DNA of 46,300 bases, taken from assembly GCA_946185485.1 (NCBI GenBank), contig CAMHJQ010000023.1, positions 1 to 46,300 of the forward strand, read 5' to 3'. The DNA is from an uncultured Prevotellaceae bacterium (lineage in GTDB: Bacteria; Bacteroidota; Bacteroidia; Bacteroidales; Bacteroidaceae). The notes under the pieces were generated by a model that saw nothing but the letters and a program-made list of their open reading frames with translations, did no database searches and was not told where the DNA came from. This document shows positions 25,853-34,543 of this stretch, one piece after another; the stretch's first letter is position 1, and every line of letters starts with the position of its first letter. Made by a program: the position numbers and the translations under genes.

Positions 25853-26593
25853 TTATTTAATGTCTAAAGTCCCGTTACAAGCCGGATAGGCGCTACAACT
25901 CCAGAACTCACGGCCTGAATGAATGCCTTTTTTGGCCATGCGCTTAATCATTGGTTTTCCACATAGCGGACAAGACGGAGCGTTGGCGTGGATGCTTTGC
26001 TGCTGTTTGTATGACAAGCGTTCAGCGGTGAGTCCTTCGGTGAAACCTCCTTCCTCCTTGAAGACTTCTAACAGATGCTCTATTTGGCGGTGGAGCATCA
26101 TAATGAGCCGGTTGCAAAGAATAATCAGACAGTTGGCAACAACCAGCGAGTTGCTGCTGTTGATCCAATTGTCAAATTTGTGTTTTTGGGTCAGAATATG
26201 GATGCTGCTTAGATGCAGAACATCATCTTTATAAGTGGGGCGGTCGAGTTGGATACAATTAATGCTGTGGTATTCATTAGACTTTTTCGACCATGGGGTT
26301 TTCTCTTGTCGCAATAACCAGTTAAGGTAATCATTTAAAAGTTCTGAAAGACTGGCACGCGCTACGTCAACCAGTTTCATCTCTGTTTCTCGTGAAGTGG
26401 AATGGCGGGAGCTTCCCTCTGCAATGTTGGCGGGTACAGAACGTGCTGCCATCGTCATTTGGTCGAAGAGCCGCCCACACGGGTCGTTGGTGTGGTTCAA
26501 GAAGCGGATGCAGAAGTCCTGCGTGGCCAATTGAATTACATTTGCAAGCACCCACGTGTCAAGCCAGTAATATTTAAAGATTGCAATTTCCAT
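25853..26593 (-). CDS. Four-helix-bundle protein with C-terminal topoisomerase-type C4 zinc finger
   Basis: 246 aa. Residues about 1-190 have the pattern of the 23S-intervening-sequence/four-helix-bundle family (DQMTMAARSVPANIAEGSSR, TEMKLVDVARASLSELLND, LIILCNRLIMMLHRQIEHL). The C-terminus is a C4 zinc finger like those of topoisomerase I (CPLCGKPMIKRM ... FWSCSAYPACNG; Cys208, 211, 233, 239). This matches proteins annotated as carrying a four-helix-bundle suffix domain. Function unknown; nucleic acid binding is likely from the zinc finger. Oddity: arrays of the same octamer in the same orientation lie on both sides of the gene. It is probably co-transcribed after birA. Confidence 0.85.
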   Translation of the reverse strand: MEIAIFKYYWLDTWVLANVIQLATQDFCIRFLNHTNDPCGRLFDQMTMAARSVPANIAEGSSRHSTSRETEMKLVDVARASLSELLNDYLNWLLRQEKTPWSKKSNEYHSINCIQLDRPTYKDDVLHLSSIHILTQKHKFDNWINSSNSLVVANCLIILCNRLIMMLHRQIEHLLEVFKEEGGFTEGLTAERLSYKQQQSIHANAPSCPLCGKPMIKRMAKKGIHSGREFWSCSAYPACNGTLDIK

Positions 26594-26609
26594 AAATAGG
26601 TTGTTTTTT

Positions 26610-26690
26610 TATTTCGTTATTTCGTTGTTTCGATGTTTCGTTGTTTCGTTGTTTCGATGCTTCGATGCTTCGATGCTTCGATGCTTCGCA
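26610..26690 (-). repeat. Octamer array upstream of the four-helix gene
   Basis: About ten octamers of the type ttcgttgt, ttcgatgt or ttcgatgc (plus-strand view) fill the space between the birA stop and the four-helix start. In the sense direction they read acaacgaa and gcatcgaa. Confidence 0.92.
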
Positions 26691-26696
26691 TCGCTA

Positions 26697-27401
26697 TCAG
26701 ACATAACAGACTTCCTTGAAGGCATAGCGGCGCTCGCGGCCTTCGTCGTCGCACAGCAGCAGATGGCCATCAGATTCGACGGTCACGAACTCGGCCATGA
26801 AAGCACCGTCTTGGTCGCAATACGGATAGAAACCGTGACGCCGATAAAGCATGCCCAGATACTGCTCCCTATTGTCCTTTCCCAGATATTTCTCAAAGGC
26901 GTGAAGAATGTCATATAGTAGTTGTTTGCAGTCGGTCTCATGCTTGCATATCTGCCATAGTGACACAGGGTTGGGCGCATCACTATGGAACACGCGCTGG
27001 TTGACATTCAGGCCGACCCCAATGATGCTCTTTTTGATTACGTTACCTTGAAGCGTATGTTCTATCAGTATACCGGCAATTTTGCCATTGCGCCAGTAGA
27101 TGTCATTGGGCCACTTAATGCTCAGGTCACCGATGTAGCGATCCAAGGCCTCACATATCGCTAACGAAATCGCTATTGAGATATCGAACTGCTGCGTGGC
27201 AGGTATGCCTTTAGGGTGAATCAGCATGGAGAACGTCAGGTTTTTCCCTCGCTCCGACTCCCACTTATTTGTGCCGCAACCGCGCCCAGCCGTTTGGTAA
27301 TCTGCACAAACGCAGGTCATCTGCTCCTTTAGGTTAGCCTCCCTTAGCCACCGATTGGTGGAGTCCGTTTCTTTGATATGGATGATTTCCCAGTCTGCCA
27401 T
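26697..27401 (-). CDS. birA: Biotin--[acetyl-CoA carboxylase] ligase (no DNA-binding domain)
   Basis: Attaches biotin to carboxylase carrier domains via biotinyl-AMP. 234 aa from MADWEIIHIKETDSTN. Motifs: AGRGCGTNKW (residues 38-47, biotin and ATP loop) and KWPNDIYW (96-103), with KIAGILIE and GVGLNVN. There is no N-terminal helix-turn-helix, so it is the ligase-only type. An upstream in-frame ATG at 27437 is rejected because the -7 box (minus-strand TACTTTTG, 27432-27425) lies inside that extension. The four-helix gene and tadA follow on the same strand. Confidence 0.93.
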   Translation of the reverse strand: MADWEIIHIKETDSTNRWLREANLKEQMTCVCADYQTAGRGCGTNKWESERGKNLTFSMLIHPKGIPATQQFDISIAISLAICEALDRYIGDLSIKWPNDIYWRNGKIAGILIEHTLQGNVIKKSIIGVGLNVNQRVFHSDAPNPVSLWQICKHETDCKQLLYDILHAFEKYLGKDNREQYLGMLYRRHGFYPYCDQDGAFMAEFVTVESDGHLLLCDDEGRERRYAFKEVCYV

Positions 27402-27424
27402 GAATGTGAATGATTTCTTCTTGG

Positions 27425-27456
27425 CAAAAGTAACCATTATTTCTCAAACGCCCAAA
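27425..27456 (-). promoter_or_regulatory. birA promoter
   Basis: Minus-strand TACTTTTG (27432-27425) fits TAnnTTTG, and TTTG at 27456-27453 lies about 20 bp upstream as the -33 element. It fixes the birA start at 27401. Confidence 0.7.
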
Positions 27457-27510
27457 TGATTCCATGAATTATCATCGTTAGATGAAGTTTTTTTTATGTT
27501 ACTTGCCACA

Positions 27511-27533
27511 TTGTGTTTTTTTTCTTACCTTTG
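27511..27533 (+). promoter_or_regulatory. pyrH promoter
   Basis: TACCTTTG at 27526-27533, with ttg in the -33 region (27511-27513). The leader to the ATG at 27606 is about 65 nt and contains cgaaacatcgaaa and ataacgaaaca phrases (27559-27598). Confidence 0.65.
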
Positions 27534-27605
27534 CCGATGAAATGTGCATATAGTCTCCTCGAAACATCGAAATAATGAAACTCCAAATAACGAAACAGCA
27601 AGATT

Positions 27606-28316
27606 ATGGCAAGATTTAAGAGAATTCTATTGAAGTTGTCGGGTGAGAGCCTGATGGGTAAGCAGGGCTATGGTATTGACCCTGAGCGGTTGAGTGACTA
27701 TGCCCGCCAGATTAAGGAAGTCAGCGAGATGGGTGTGCAGATTGGCATCGTCATCGGTGGTGGTAACATCTTCCGTGGACTGAGTGGAAGCCAAAAAGGC
27801 TTTGACCGTGTGAAGGGCGACCAGATGGGCATGTGTGCTACGGTCATCAACTCGCTGGCACTCAGTTCGGCATTAGGTGCCATCGGCGTCAAAAACAAGG
27901 TGCTGACGGCCATCCGCATGGAGCCTATTGGTGAGTTCTATACCAAGTGGAAGGCCATCGAGGCTATGGAGGCTGGCTATGTCTGCATCTTCTCTGCCGG
28001 CACGGGTTCGCCCTATTTCACTACCGATACCGGCTCCAGCCTGCGTGGCATTGAGATTGAGGCTGACGTGATGCTGAAGGGCACCCGTGTCGACGGTGTC
28101 TATACGGCCGACCCGGAGAAGGACCCGACGGCCACCAAGTTTGATGCCATTACATATAAAGAGGTACTTGCGCGTGGTCTGAAGGTGATGGACATGACCG
28201 CCATCTGCATGTGTCAGGACAACAATCTGCCCATCTATGTCTTCAACATGGATGTTGTGGGTAACCTGAAGAAAGTCATGGACGGTGAGGAGATTGGCAC
28301 GTTAGTGCACAATTGA
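27606..28316 (+). CDS. pyrH: UMP kinase
   Basis: Phosphorylates UMP to UDP with ATP in pyrimidine synthesis. 236 aa, normal length. Begins MARFKRILLKLSGESLMG; GIVIGGGNIFRG is the nucleotide loop; DVMLKGTRVDGVYTADPEKD and KVMDMTAICMCQDNNLPIYV are typical of bacterial UMP kinase. It ends 1 bp from the stop of the convergent DUF4834 gene, so the two transcripts must overlap at their 3' ends. Confidence 0.97.
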   Translation: MARFKRILLKLSGESLMGKQGYGIDPERLSDYARQIKEVSEMGVQIGIVIGGGNIFRGLSGSQKGFDRVKGDQMGMCATVINSLALSSALGAIGVKNKVLTAIRMEPIGEFYTKWKAIEAMEAGYVCIFSAGTGSPYFTTDTGSSLRGIEIEADVMLKGTRVDGVYTADPEKDPTATKFDAITYKEVLARGLKVMDMTAICMCQDNNLPIYVFNMDVVGNLKKVMDGEEIGTLVHN

Positions 28317-28317
28317 G

Positions 28318-28719
28318 CTAATTTTTAATCTCGACAAAGTCAGTATATTCACCATCAGCGTCGTCGAATATCTTCTGGCTTTCGCGTTTCTCGTGATGGT
28401 GGTCGATAATGGTTTCGCCCGTTGCCGTTTGTGTGCGACGGGCGTCTTCTTGTTGCACGTATTCATCCTGAGGTTCTTCAAACTGCTGCGACGTCTGCTG
28501 AGCATTCTGTGAGTTCTGCGTACTCTGGGGACGTTGACTGTATTGCTGGCGCTGCCGGCCTGTCTCGTAGCGTTGGCGCTGGGCCTGCTTGTCGGCAGCT
28601 TGTTCTGCTGCTTTCCGCATGTTTTTGATTGCCTTTAAGACGCGACCTCCAATGAGCATTGCGACAAAGACAAAGAGGAAGAATATAAACAAGATGATGC
28701 CGAGGACTCCTTTTAGCAT
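28318..28719 (-). CDS. DUF4834-type small membrane protein
   Basis: 133 aa. One N-terminal membrane helix (MLKGVLGIILFIFFLFVFVAMLIGG in outline, residues 1-25), then a basic segment KAIKNMRKAAEQAADKQ, a Gln/Ser/Asn-rich low-complexity middle and an acidic C-terminus (IFDDADGEYTDFVEIKN). This fits DUF4834, a Bacteroidota family of unknown function. Third gene after psd and pssA; its leader (cactactcactaaccacta) doubles as the last codons of pssA (NTTH). Confidence 0.8.
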   Translation of the reverse strand: MLKGVLGIILFIFFLFVFVAMLIGGRVLKAIKNMRKAAEQAADKQAQRQRYETGRQRQQYSQRPQSTQNSQNAQQTSQQFEEPQDEYVQQEDARRTQTATGETIIDHHHEKRESQKIFDDADGEYTDFVEIKN

Positions 28720-28733
28720 GATTGTAATAGTGG

Positions 28734-29492
28734 TTAGTGAGTAGTGTTTTTAATAAGGTTATTTATGATGGAGAGGATGATGTACCAGGCTATGATGGCT
28801 GCCAGACCGCTGACTCCCAGCAGGAGCAACAGGGGAATGCAGGTGATGAGGAAGATGTATTTGATTTCGTTGCCTTTCCAACCCCATGTCTTGAACTTTA
28901 GGGCGAACATCGGAATCTCCGCAATGAGGAGCCAGCAACTAACGGCCACACCTGCCAAGATGACAAGACTTAGGTTGGAACTGACGAAAGGAGCCGATTT
29001 CATCCAATCGCCTGCTCCTACAATGAGCGAACCCCAGAATAGGGCATTGGCAGGCGTCGGGAGTCCAATGAATCCCAATGCCTGGCGTTCGTCGAGATTG
29101 AACTTGGCCAGTCGCAGAGCAGAGAATGCTGCCATGACGAATGCCAGATATGGTATTAATTGACAATTGATAATGGATAATGGATAATTATTTGCTTCTG
29201 CCAGACATTGTCCATTATCCATTATCCATTGTCCATTAAGGAAACTAAAAACGATTGCTGAAGGTGCAAAGCCGAAAGTGATGTCGTCAGCCAATGAGTC
29301 GAGCTCCTTGCCAATGGGCGATGAAACGTGTAGCAGACGTGCCGACATGCCGTCGAAGAAATCGAACACTGCACCGATGATGATAAACAACAGTGCCAGC
29401 TGGTACTCGCCCTGAAAAGCCCAATAGGTAGCAATGCAGCCCGATATGAGGTTGCAGCAAGTGATGGTATTAGGTATGTGCTTCTTTAACAT
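28734..29492 (-). CDS. pssA: CDP-diacylglycerol--serine O-phosphatidyltransferase
   Basis: Makes phosphatidylserine from CDP-diacylglycerol and serine in the inner membrane. 252 aa with several membrane helices. The CDP-alcohol phosphotransferase motif DG(x)2AR(x)8G(x)3D(x)3D is complete: Asp47, Gly48, Ala51, Arg52, Gly61, Asp65, Asp69. RLAKFNLDERQ and GLPTPANALFWGSL are typical of the Bacteroidota enzyme. Oddity: residues about 85-113 (NGQWIMDNGQ ... YPLSIINCQL) are encoded by an AT-rich inverted repeat placed between two membrane helices. psd is 23 bp upstream; together they form the phosphatidylethanolamine branch. Confidence 0.95.
   Translation of the reverse strand: MLKKHIPNTITCCNLISGCIATYWAFQGEYQLALLFIIIGAVFDFFDGMSARLLHVSSPIGKELDSLADDITFGFAPSAIVFSFLNGQWIMDNGQCLAEANNYPLSIINCQLIPYLAFVMAAFSALRLAKFNLDERQALGFIGLPTPANALFWGSLIVGAGDWMKSAPFVSSNLSLVILAGVAVSCWLLIAEIPMFALKFKTWGWKGNEIKYIFLITCIPLLLLLGVSGLAAIIAWYIILSIINNLIKNTTH
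29154..29240. repeat. AT-rich inverted repeat inserted in frame in pssA
   Basis: Left arm contains gataatggataatggata (29169-29187), right arm tccattatccattatccat (29211-29229). The centre is tttgcttctgccagaca. Each arm is itself a short tandem of ggataat or ccattat. The pssA frame is kept open through it. Confidence 0.88.
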
Positions 29493-29515
29493 TATTAAAA
29501 ATGAAAGATTGAAGA

Positions 29516-30205
29516 TTATGCCAGTTTGGCAATGACCGTTTGGTCACCTGTGGTAGGCTGGCCGATGGTGACGCAGGCCTTGGCAGTGAGCGGCAGATAG
29601 ACATCAACACGGGAACCGAGTTTGATGAATCCTAAGTGCTCGTCGATATAACACTCCTCATTGGGCTTAGCATAGGTGACGATGCGACGTGCCATGGCTC
29701 CAGCTATCTGGCGTACCAGGATGTCCTCACCGTCGGGCGTAGTAATCATGATGTCCGCATGTTCGTTCTCCTCGCTGGCCTTGGGCAGCCAGGCCTTGTG
29801 GTAGTTGCCGTTCTGGTGGTGTACGAACTTGACCTTGCCATCGACTGGAAACCAGTTGGCATGAACATTCAGCGGACTCATGAAGATGCTAATCATAAGA
29901 CGCTTGTCATGGAAATACTCATTCTCTTCGGCTTCCTCAACAACTACAATCTTGCCGTCGGCAGGTGCCACTACTAACTTTTCGGTGTCTCCGTTGAAGT
30001 AGCGGATAGGACAACGGTAGAAATTGAGTGCCATCAGCCAAGCTGCACCGAAGACAACAATGAATAGCCAGAAAGGAATCGGGTTGTCAACAAAGAACCA
30101 CAAAAGGGAACCAATAGCCAATAGCGTCAGCATGCTGAGCGTTAACTCATTCGTCCCTTCGCGGTGTATTCTAATCTTTTTTAGTTTCTTAATTCTTACG
30201 CCCAT
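29516..30205 (-). CDS. psd: Phosphatidylserine decarboxylase proenzyme
   Basis: Decarboxylates phosphatidylserine to phosphatidylethanolamine. 229 aa; the short, mostly soluble type. Two membrane segments near the N-terminus ([35 protein letters not shown]). The self-cleavage site is LGSRVDV, with Ser198 the predicted pyruvoyl precursor; [11 protein letters not shown] and [16 protein letters not shown] are family signatures. First gene of the psd-pssA-DUF4834 operon. Confidence 0.95.
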   Translation of the reverse strand: MGVRIKKLKKIRIHREGTNELTLSMLTLLAIGSLLWFFVDNPIPFWLFIVVFGAAWLMALNFYRCPIRYFNGDTEKLVVAPADGKIVVVEEAEENEYFHDKRLMISIFMSPLNVHANWFPVDGKVKFVHHQNGNYHKAWLPKASEENEHADIMITTPDGEDILVRQIAGAMARRIVTYAKPNEECYIDEHLGFIKLGSRVDVYLPLTAKACVTIGQPTTGDQTVIAKLA

Positions 30206-30231
30206 GGGGGTAATATATTTGTTTTACATTG

Positions 30232-30239
30232 CAAAGGTA
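30232..30239 (-). promoter_or_regulatory. psd operon promoter, -7 box
   Basis: CAAAGGTA on the plus strand reads TACCTTTG on the minus strand. No obvious TTTG -33 element; the upstream DNA has tatgaatt repeats. Confidence 0.6.
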
Positions 30240-30303
30240 CGTAATATTTATGAATTATCAATTAATAATTATGAATTTTTTTGGTTATCTCGCCTTTTCG
30301 ACG

Positions 30304-30311
30304 TAACTTTA
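30304..30311 (+). promoter_or_regulatory. Possible dnaE promoter, -7 box
   Basis: TAACTTTA differs from TAnnTTTG in the last base. It is 28 bp before the ATG and is the best candidate in this divergent spacer. Confidence 0.4.
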
Positions 30312-30339
30312 CCGCTCAAAACTGCAATCAATAACAATT

Positions 30340-33300
30340 ATGGAAGATTTTGTACATCTTCATGTTCATACATATTATTCAATATTAGACGGTCAGTCCA
30401 GCATCAAGCGGCTGGTTGACAAAGCCGTAGGCAATGGTATGCGAGGCATGGCCATTACCGATCATGGCGACATGTTCGGCATCAAGGAATTCCATGACTA
30501 TGTCGGAGGCATCAACAAGGGACGCAAGAAAGAGGGCCTGCCGCCTTTTGTACCCATCTTCGGCTGCGAAATGTATGTGTCGCGTTATGGCAGCAAATTG
30601 TTGAAGGACGACAAGCGGTATCAGGGCGGTTACCACCTCATTGTGCTGGCCAAGAACTATAAAGGCTACAAGAACCTCATCAAGCTTGTCAGCCGTTCGT
30701 GGGTGGATGGCTTCTATATGCGCCCCCGTACCGACCGCGAAGACCTGGAGAAATACCACGAGGGGCTCATCGTCTGTTCGGCATGTATCGCCGGCGAGGT
30801 GCCCAAGAAAATCCTGAACGGTGACATTGCCGGTGCCCGCGAAGCTATTGAGTGGTATCATCGTGTGTTTGGCGACGACTATTATCTGGAATTGCAGCGT
30901 CACGAGGTCAAAGACCCCACCATCCGTGCCAATCGCGAGACATTCCCCCTGCAGCAGAAAGCCAATAAGGTACTCATCGAACTGGCTCGTGAGTACGGCA
31001 TCAAGCTCGTTTGCACCAATGATGCCCATTTCGTGGACCAGGAGAATGCCGAAGCCCACGACCACTTGCTCTGTCTCTCGACAGGCAAGGATTTGGACGA
31101 CCCTACGCGAATGCTTTACTCCAAACAGGAGTGGTTCAAGACGCGTGAGGAGATGAACGAGGTGTTCAGCGATGTCCCCGAGGCTCTTGTCAATACCTGC
31201 GAGATCCTCGACAAGATAGAAATCTACAGCATCGATCATGATCCTATCATGCCGTTCTTCCCCATCCCGGAGGACTTTGGTACGGAGGAACAGTGGCGAC
31301 AGAAGTTCAGCGAGGAACAGCTTTTTGAGGAGTTCACCCGTGACGAGAACGGCGAGAATCCCTTGCCGCGTGAGGAGGGCGAGAAGAAAATCAAGAAGCT
31401 GGGTGGCTATGACAAGCTGTATCGTATCAAGTTTGAGGCTGACTACCTGGCCAAGCTGGCCTACGAGGGAGCAGGCAAATGTTATAATGAGGGTAAGCCC
31501 TTGGAAATGACGACTAAAGAGGTAGCGGTAGCAAATTCTTCACTCTTCATTCTTCACTCTTCACTTCCGAAGGAGGTCGACGACCGCATTCGTTTCGAGT
31601 TGCACATCATGAAGACCATGGGCTTCCCTGGCTACTTCCTCATTGTGCAGGACTTCATCAACTCTGCTCGCGACGAACTGGGCGTGATGGTGGGACCAGG
31701 ACGTGGTTCTGCGGCAGGTAGTGTGGTGGCTTACTGTTTGGGTATCACCAAGATAGATCCACTGAAGTATGACCTGCTGTTTGAGCGTTTCCTGAACCCC
31801 GATCGTATCTCGCTGCCTGATATTGATACCGACTTCGATGACGATGGTCGTGGCCGTGTGCTGAAGTGGGTGGAGGATAAGTATGGTCATGAGAACTGTG
31901 CCCACATCATCACGTATGCCACCATGGCTACAAAGAACTCTCTGAAGGACGTGGCCCGAGTGGAAAAAGTCCCCCTAAGTGTCACCAATGCCTTGTGTAA
32001 AGCCATTCCCGACCGTTTGCCGGATGTGGATGGTAAGACGCCAAAGATGAATTTGGTCAATGCCATCAAGGCCGTGCCGGAGTTGCAGGAGGCTGAGGCT
32101 TCCAACGACCAGGCACTGCGCAATACCATCAAGTACGCCAAAATGCTGGAGGGGACGGTACGCGGCACGGGTATCCATGCCTGTGGCTTCATCATCTGCC
32201 GAGACCCGATATCAGACTGGGTGCCTGTCTCGACCGCTGACGATCCAGACTTCAAGGACCAGAAGACCAACTGTACACAGTATGACGGACATGTCATTGA
32301 GTCGACGGGACTTATCAAGATGGACTTCCTCGGATTGAAGACGTTGTCGGAGATGAAGGAGTGCTGTGCCGTCATCAAGCAGACACGTGGCATCGATGTC
32401 GACTTGGACCATATCCCCATCGATGACCCCAAGACCTTTGAACTCTACCAGCAGGGACGCACCATCGGCACGTTCCAGTTTGAGTCGAACGGCATGCAGA
32501 AATACCTGCGCGAGCTGAAACCCACCGTCTTTGAGGACCTCATCGCCATGAACGCCCTCTACCGACCGGGACCTATGGGCTACATCCCGCAGTTCATCCG
32601 CCGCAAGCATGGCGAGGAACCTATTACTTACGACATTCCCGTCATGGAGAAATACCTGAAGGATACCTACGGCATTACTGTCTATCAGGAGCAGGTGATG
32701 TTGCTGTCGCGTCTGCTGGCCGACTTCACCCGAGGTGAGAGCGATGCCCTGCGTAAGGCGATGGGTAAGAAGAAGAAGGACATCGTCGATGCCATGAAGC
32801 CCAAATTCATCGAGGGTGGCAAGAAGAATGGTCACGACCCGAAGACGCTCGAGAAGATATGGGCTGACTGGGAGGCCTTTGCTTCTTATGCCTTCAACAA
32901 GTCGCATGCCGCCTGCTACTCGTGGGTGGCTTACCAGACAGCGTATCTGAAGGCAAACTATCCCGCTGAGTTCATGGCGGCCATCATGAGCCGTCGTCGT
33001 GACCAGATAACGGAAATCACCAAGCTGATGGACGAGTGCAAGGCGATGGGTATCGCTACGCTGGGTCCTGACGTCAACGAGTCTTACGAGAAATTCGGTG
33101 TCAACCATCATGGTGAAATACGCTTCGGTCTGGCTGCCATCAAGGGTCTGGGCGATGGTGTGGCACAAGCCATTATCAACGAGCGTGAAAAAAACGGGCT
33201 CTACAAGGATATCTATGACTTTGTGAAGCGCATCAATTTCAGTCAGGTCAACCGTAAGGCTTTCGAATCGCTGGCATTAAGCGGAGCCTTCGATTCCTTT

Positions 33301-34137
33301 GGCATTCGCCGCGAAGACTTCTTTGCCCAAAACTCCAAGGGCGAGTCGTTCATTGACACCCTGGTACGCTTTGGATGGAACTATCAGACGGAGAAACAGC
33401 AGGCGCAGAATTCGCTGTTTGGCGGTTTTGACGAGATAGAAATCCAGCTGCCTCCGATGCTGAAGGCTGAGTCGCGTTGGAGCGACATTGAGCGACTAAA
33501 TAAGGAGCGCGAACTGGTGGGCATCTATCTTTCCGCCCATCCGTTGGACGAATACAAAATCGTGCTCGACAACTTGTGTAACACCCGTTGTGTCGAATTG
33601 GCAGACCGTGGGGCCGCGCTGACTGACCGTGAGGAAGTGACTCTGGGCGGTATCGTCACAGGCGTGCAGGCACGATTCAGTGCTAAGACCAACAAGCCGT
33701 GGGGCATCATTACCCTTGAAGACTTCGACGGATCAGGCGAACTGGTGCTCTTTGGTGACGACTGGTACAACCTGAACGGCAAGTTTACCGAAGGAGCAGC
33801 TGTTTACGTCACAGGCAAGATGGCTCAGCGCTTTAGTTACAGCGACCAGAAAGAACTGAAGGTGACCAATGTCGAGCTGCTGCAATCAGTGAAGGAACGG
33901 GCCATCGACCGCATCACCATTTCGTTGAATACTGACTTGTTGAACGATGAAATTGTGACGGAACTGGGCGAAATCATCTCTTCCAGTCCTGGCAAGACGA
34001 AACTGTATTTCCTGCTGCACGATACGTCGGGTAAACGGCATGTGCTGTTGCAGAGTTCGTCGAAGAGCATCGACATCAGGAGTTCGCTGATTCAGTATAT
34101 CGAACAGACTGGAGCACTGGACTATAAGATTAATTAA
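30340..34137 (+). CDS. dnaE: DNA polymerase III subunit alpha
   Basis: Catalytic subunit of the replicative polymerase. 1265 aa. N-terminal PHP domain (FVHLHVHTYYSILDG, AITDHGDMFG); catalytic core with GPGRGSAAGSVVAYCLG and PDIDTDFDDDGR (Asp496 and Asp498), and IKMDFLGLKTL (Asp662) as the third carboxylate; then GTFQFES, the finger region with TYGITVYQEQVM, a helix-hairpin-helix segment and an OB domain (LGGIVTGVQARFSAKTN). Oddity: residues about 388-408, between KPLEM and LPKEVDDRIRF, contain an extra stretch ending NSSLFILHSS that I do not know from other DnaE; it is encoded by a ttcttcactc repeat. trxA follows 72 bp downstream. Confidence 0.97.
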   Translation: MEDFVHLHVHTYYSILDGQSSIKRLVDKAVGNGMRGMAITDHGDMFGIKEFHDYVGGINKGRKKEGLPPFVPIFGCEMYVSRYGSKLLKDDKRYQGGYHLIVLAKNYKGYKNLIKLVSRSWVDGFYMRPRTDREDLEKYHEGLIVCSACIAGEVPKKILNGDIAGAREAIEWYHRVFGDDYYLELQRHEVKDPTIRANRETFPLQQKANKVLIELAREYGIKLVCTNDAHFVDQENAEAHDHLLCLSTGKDLDDPTRMLYSKQEWFKTREEMNEVFSDVPEALVNTCEILDKIEIYSIDHDPIMPFFPIPEDFGTEEQWRQKFSEEQLFEEFTRDENGENPLPREEGEKKIKKLGGYDKLYRIKFEADYLAKLAYEGAGKCYNEGKPLEMTTKEVAVANSSLFILHSSLPKEVDDRIRFELHIMKTMGFPGYFLIVQDFINSARDELGVMVGPGRGSAAGSVVAYCLGITKIDPLKYDLLFERFLNPDRISLPDIDTDFDDDGRGRVLKWVEDKYGHENCAHIITYATMATKNSLKDVARVEKVPLSVTNALCKAIPDRLPDVDGKTPKMNLVNAIKAVPELQEAEASNDQALRNTIKYAKMLEGTVRGTGIHACGFIICRDPISDWVPVSTADDPDFKDQKTNCTQYDGHVIESTGLIKMDFLGLKTLSEMKECCAVIKQTRGIDVDLDHIPIDDPKTFELYQQGRTIGTFQFESNGMQKYLRELKPTVFEDLIAMNALYRPGPMGYIPQFIRRKHGEEPITYDIPVMEKYLKDTYGITVYQEQVMLLSRLLADFTRGESDALRKAMGKKKKDIVDAMKPKFIEGGKKNGHDPKTLEKIWADWEAFASYAFNKSHAACYSWVAYQTAYLKANYPAEFMAAIMSRRRDQITEITKLMDECKAMGIATLGPDVNESYEKFGVNHHGEIRFGLAAIKGLGDGVAQAIINEREKNGLYKDIYDFVKRINFSQVNRKAFESLALSGAFDSFGIRREDFFAQNSKGESFIDTLVRFGWNYQTEKQQAQNSLFGGFDEIEIQLPPMLKAESRWSDIERLNKERELVGIYLSAHPLDEYKIVLDNLCNTRCVELADRGAALTDREEVTLGGIVTGVQARFSAKTNKPWGIITLEDFDGSGELVLFGDDWYNLNGKFTEGAAVYVTGKMAQRFSYSDQKELKVTNVELLQSVKERAIDRITISLNTDLLNDEIVTELGEIISSSPGKTKLYFLLHDTSGKRHVLLQSSSKSIDIRSSLIQYIEQTGALDYKIN
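31503..31566 (+). repeat. TTCTTCACTC-type phrase inserted in frame in dnaE
   Basis: ttcttcactcttcattc followed by ttcactcttcactt at 31537-31567 forms a short-period repeat. It encodes SSLFILHSSL. The same peptide FILHSSL is encoded by attcttcattcttcgctc in the signal peptide of SusD-1 (6806-6825). Confidence 0.85.
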
Positions 34138-34209
34138 AGTTTGGCATGGTATTTGTAGATTATTGAGTGAACAGATATATTGTAAAACATCAAATTGTAA
34201 ATTAGAACT

Positions 34210-34524
34210 ATGGAAGTAACAATCACAAGCGAGAATTTCGAGAGTCTGAGGATGGGCGAACAGCCGTTAGTAGTTGATTTCTGGGCAACATGGTGTGGCC
34301 CCTGCCGTATGGTAGGTCCCGTCATCTCTGAGTTGGCTGAGGAGTACGATGGCCGTGTCGTCGTCGGCAAGTGCGACGTGGAAGAGAACGAGGAGATGGC
34401 TCAGGAGTTTGGCATCCGCAACATCCCCACTATCCTTTTCTTTAAGGGCGGTCAGGTAGTAGACAAGATTGTCGGTGCTCAGTCCAAGGCTAAACTGCAG
34501 GAGAAGTTCGAGGCGCTCTTGTAA
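34210..34524 (+). CDS. trxA: Thioredoxin
   Basis: Cytoplasmic dithiol-disulfide reductant. 104 aa, normal length. Active site WCGPC with Cys29 and Cys32; FWATWCGPCRMVGP, the cis-proline region NIPTILFF and VGAQSK are classic. It lies 72 bp after dnaE in the same direction and is convergent with tsaE, sharing the hairpin at 34556-34598. Confidence 0.95.
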   Translation: MEVTITSENFESLRMGEQPLVVDFWATWCGPCRMVGPVISELAEEYDGRVVVGKCDVEENEEMAQEFGIRNIPTILFFKGGQVVDKIVGAQSKAKLQEKFEALL

Positions 34525-34543
34525 AGGAGGAAAGGTGAAAAAT

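Noticed and set aside
25853..26593. Four-helix-bundle gene as the Avd accessory protein of a diversity-generating retroelement
   Set aside because: No reverse transcriptase, template repeat or variable repeat was seen nearby, and the protein has a topoisomerase-type zinc finger that Avd lacks.
25757..26690. TTTCGATG arrays as a CRISPR array
   Set aside because: Octamers are directly adjacent with no spacers, and no cas genes are present.
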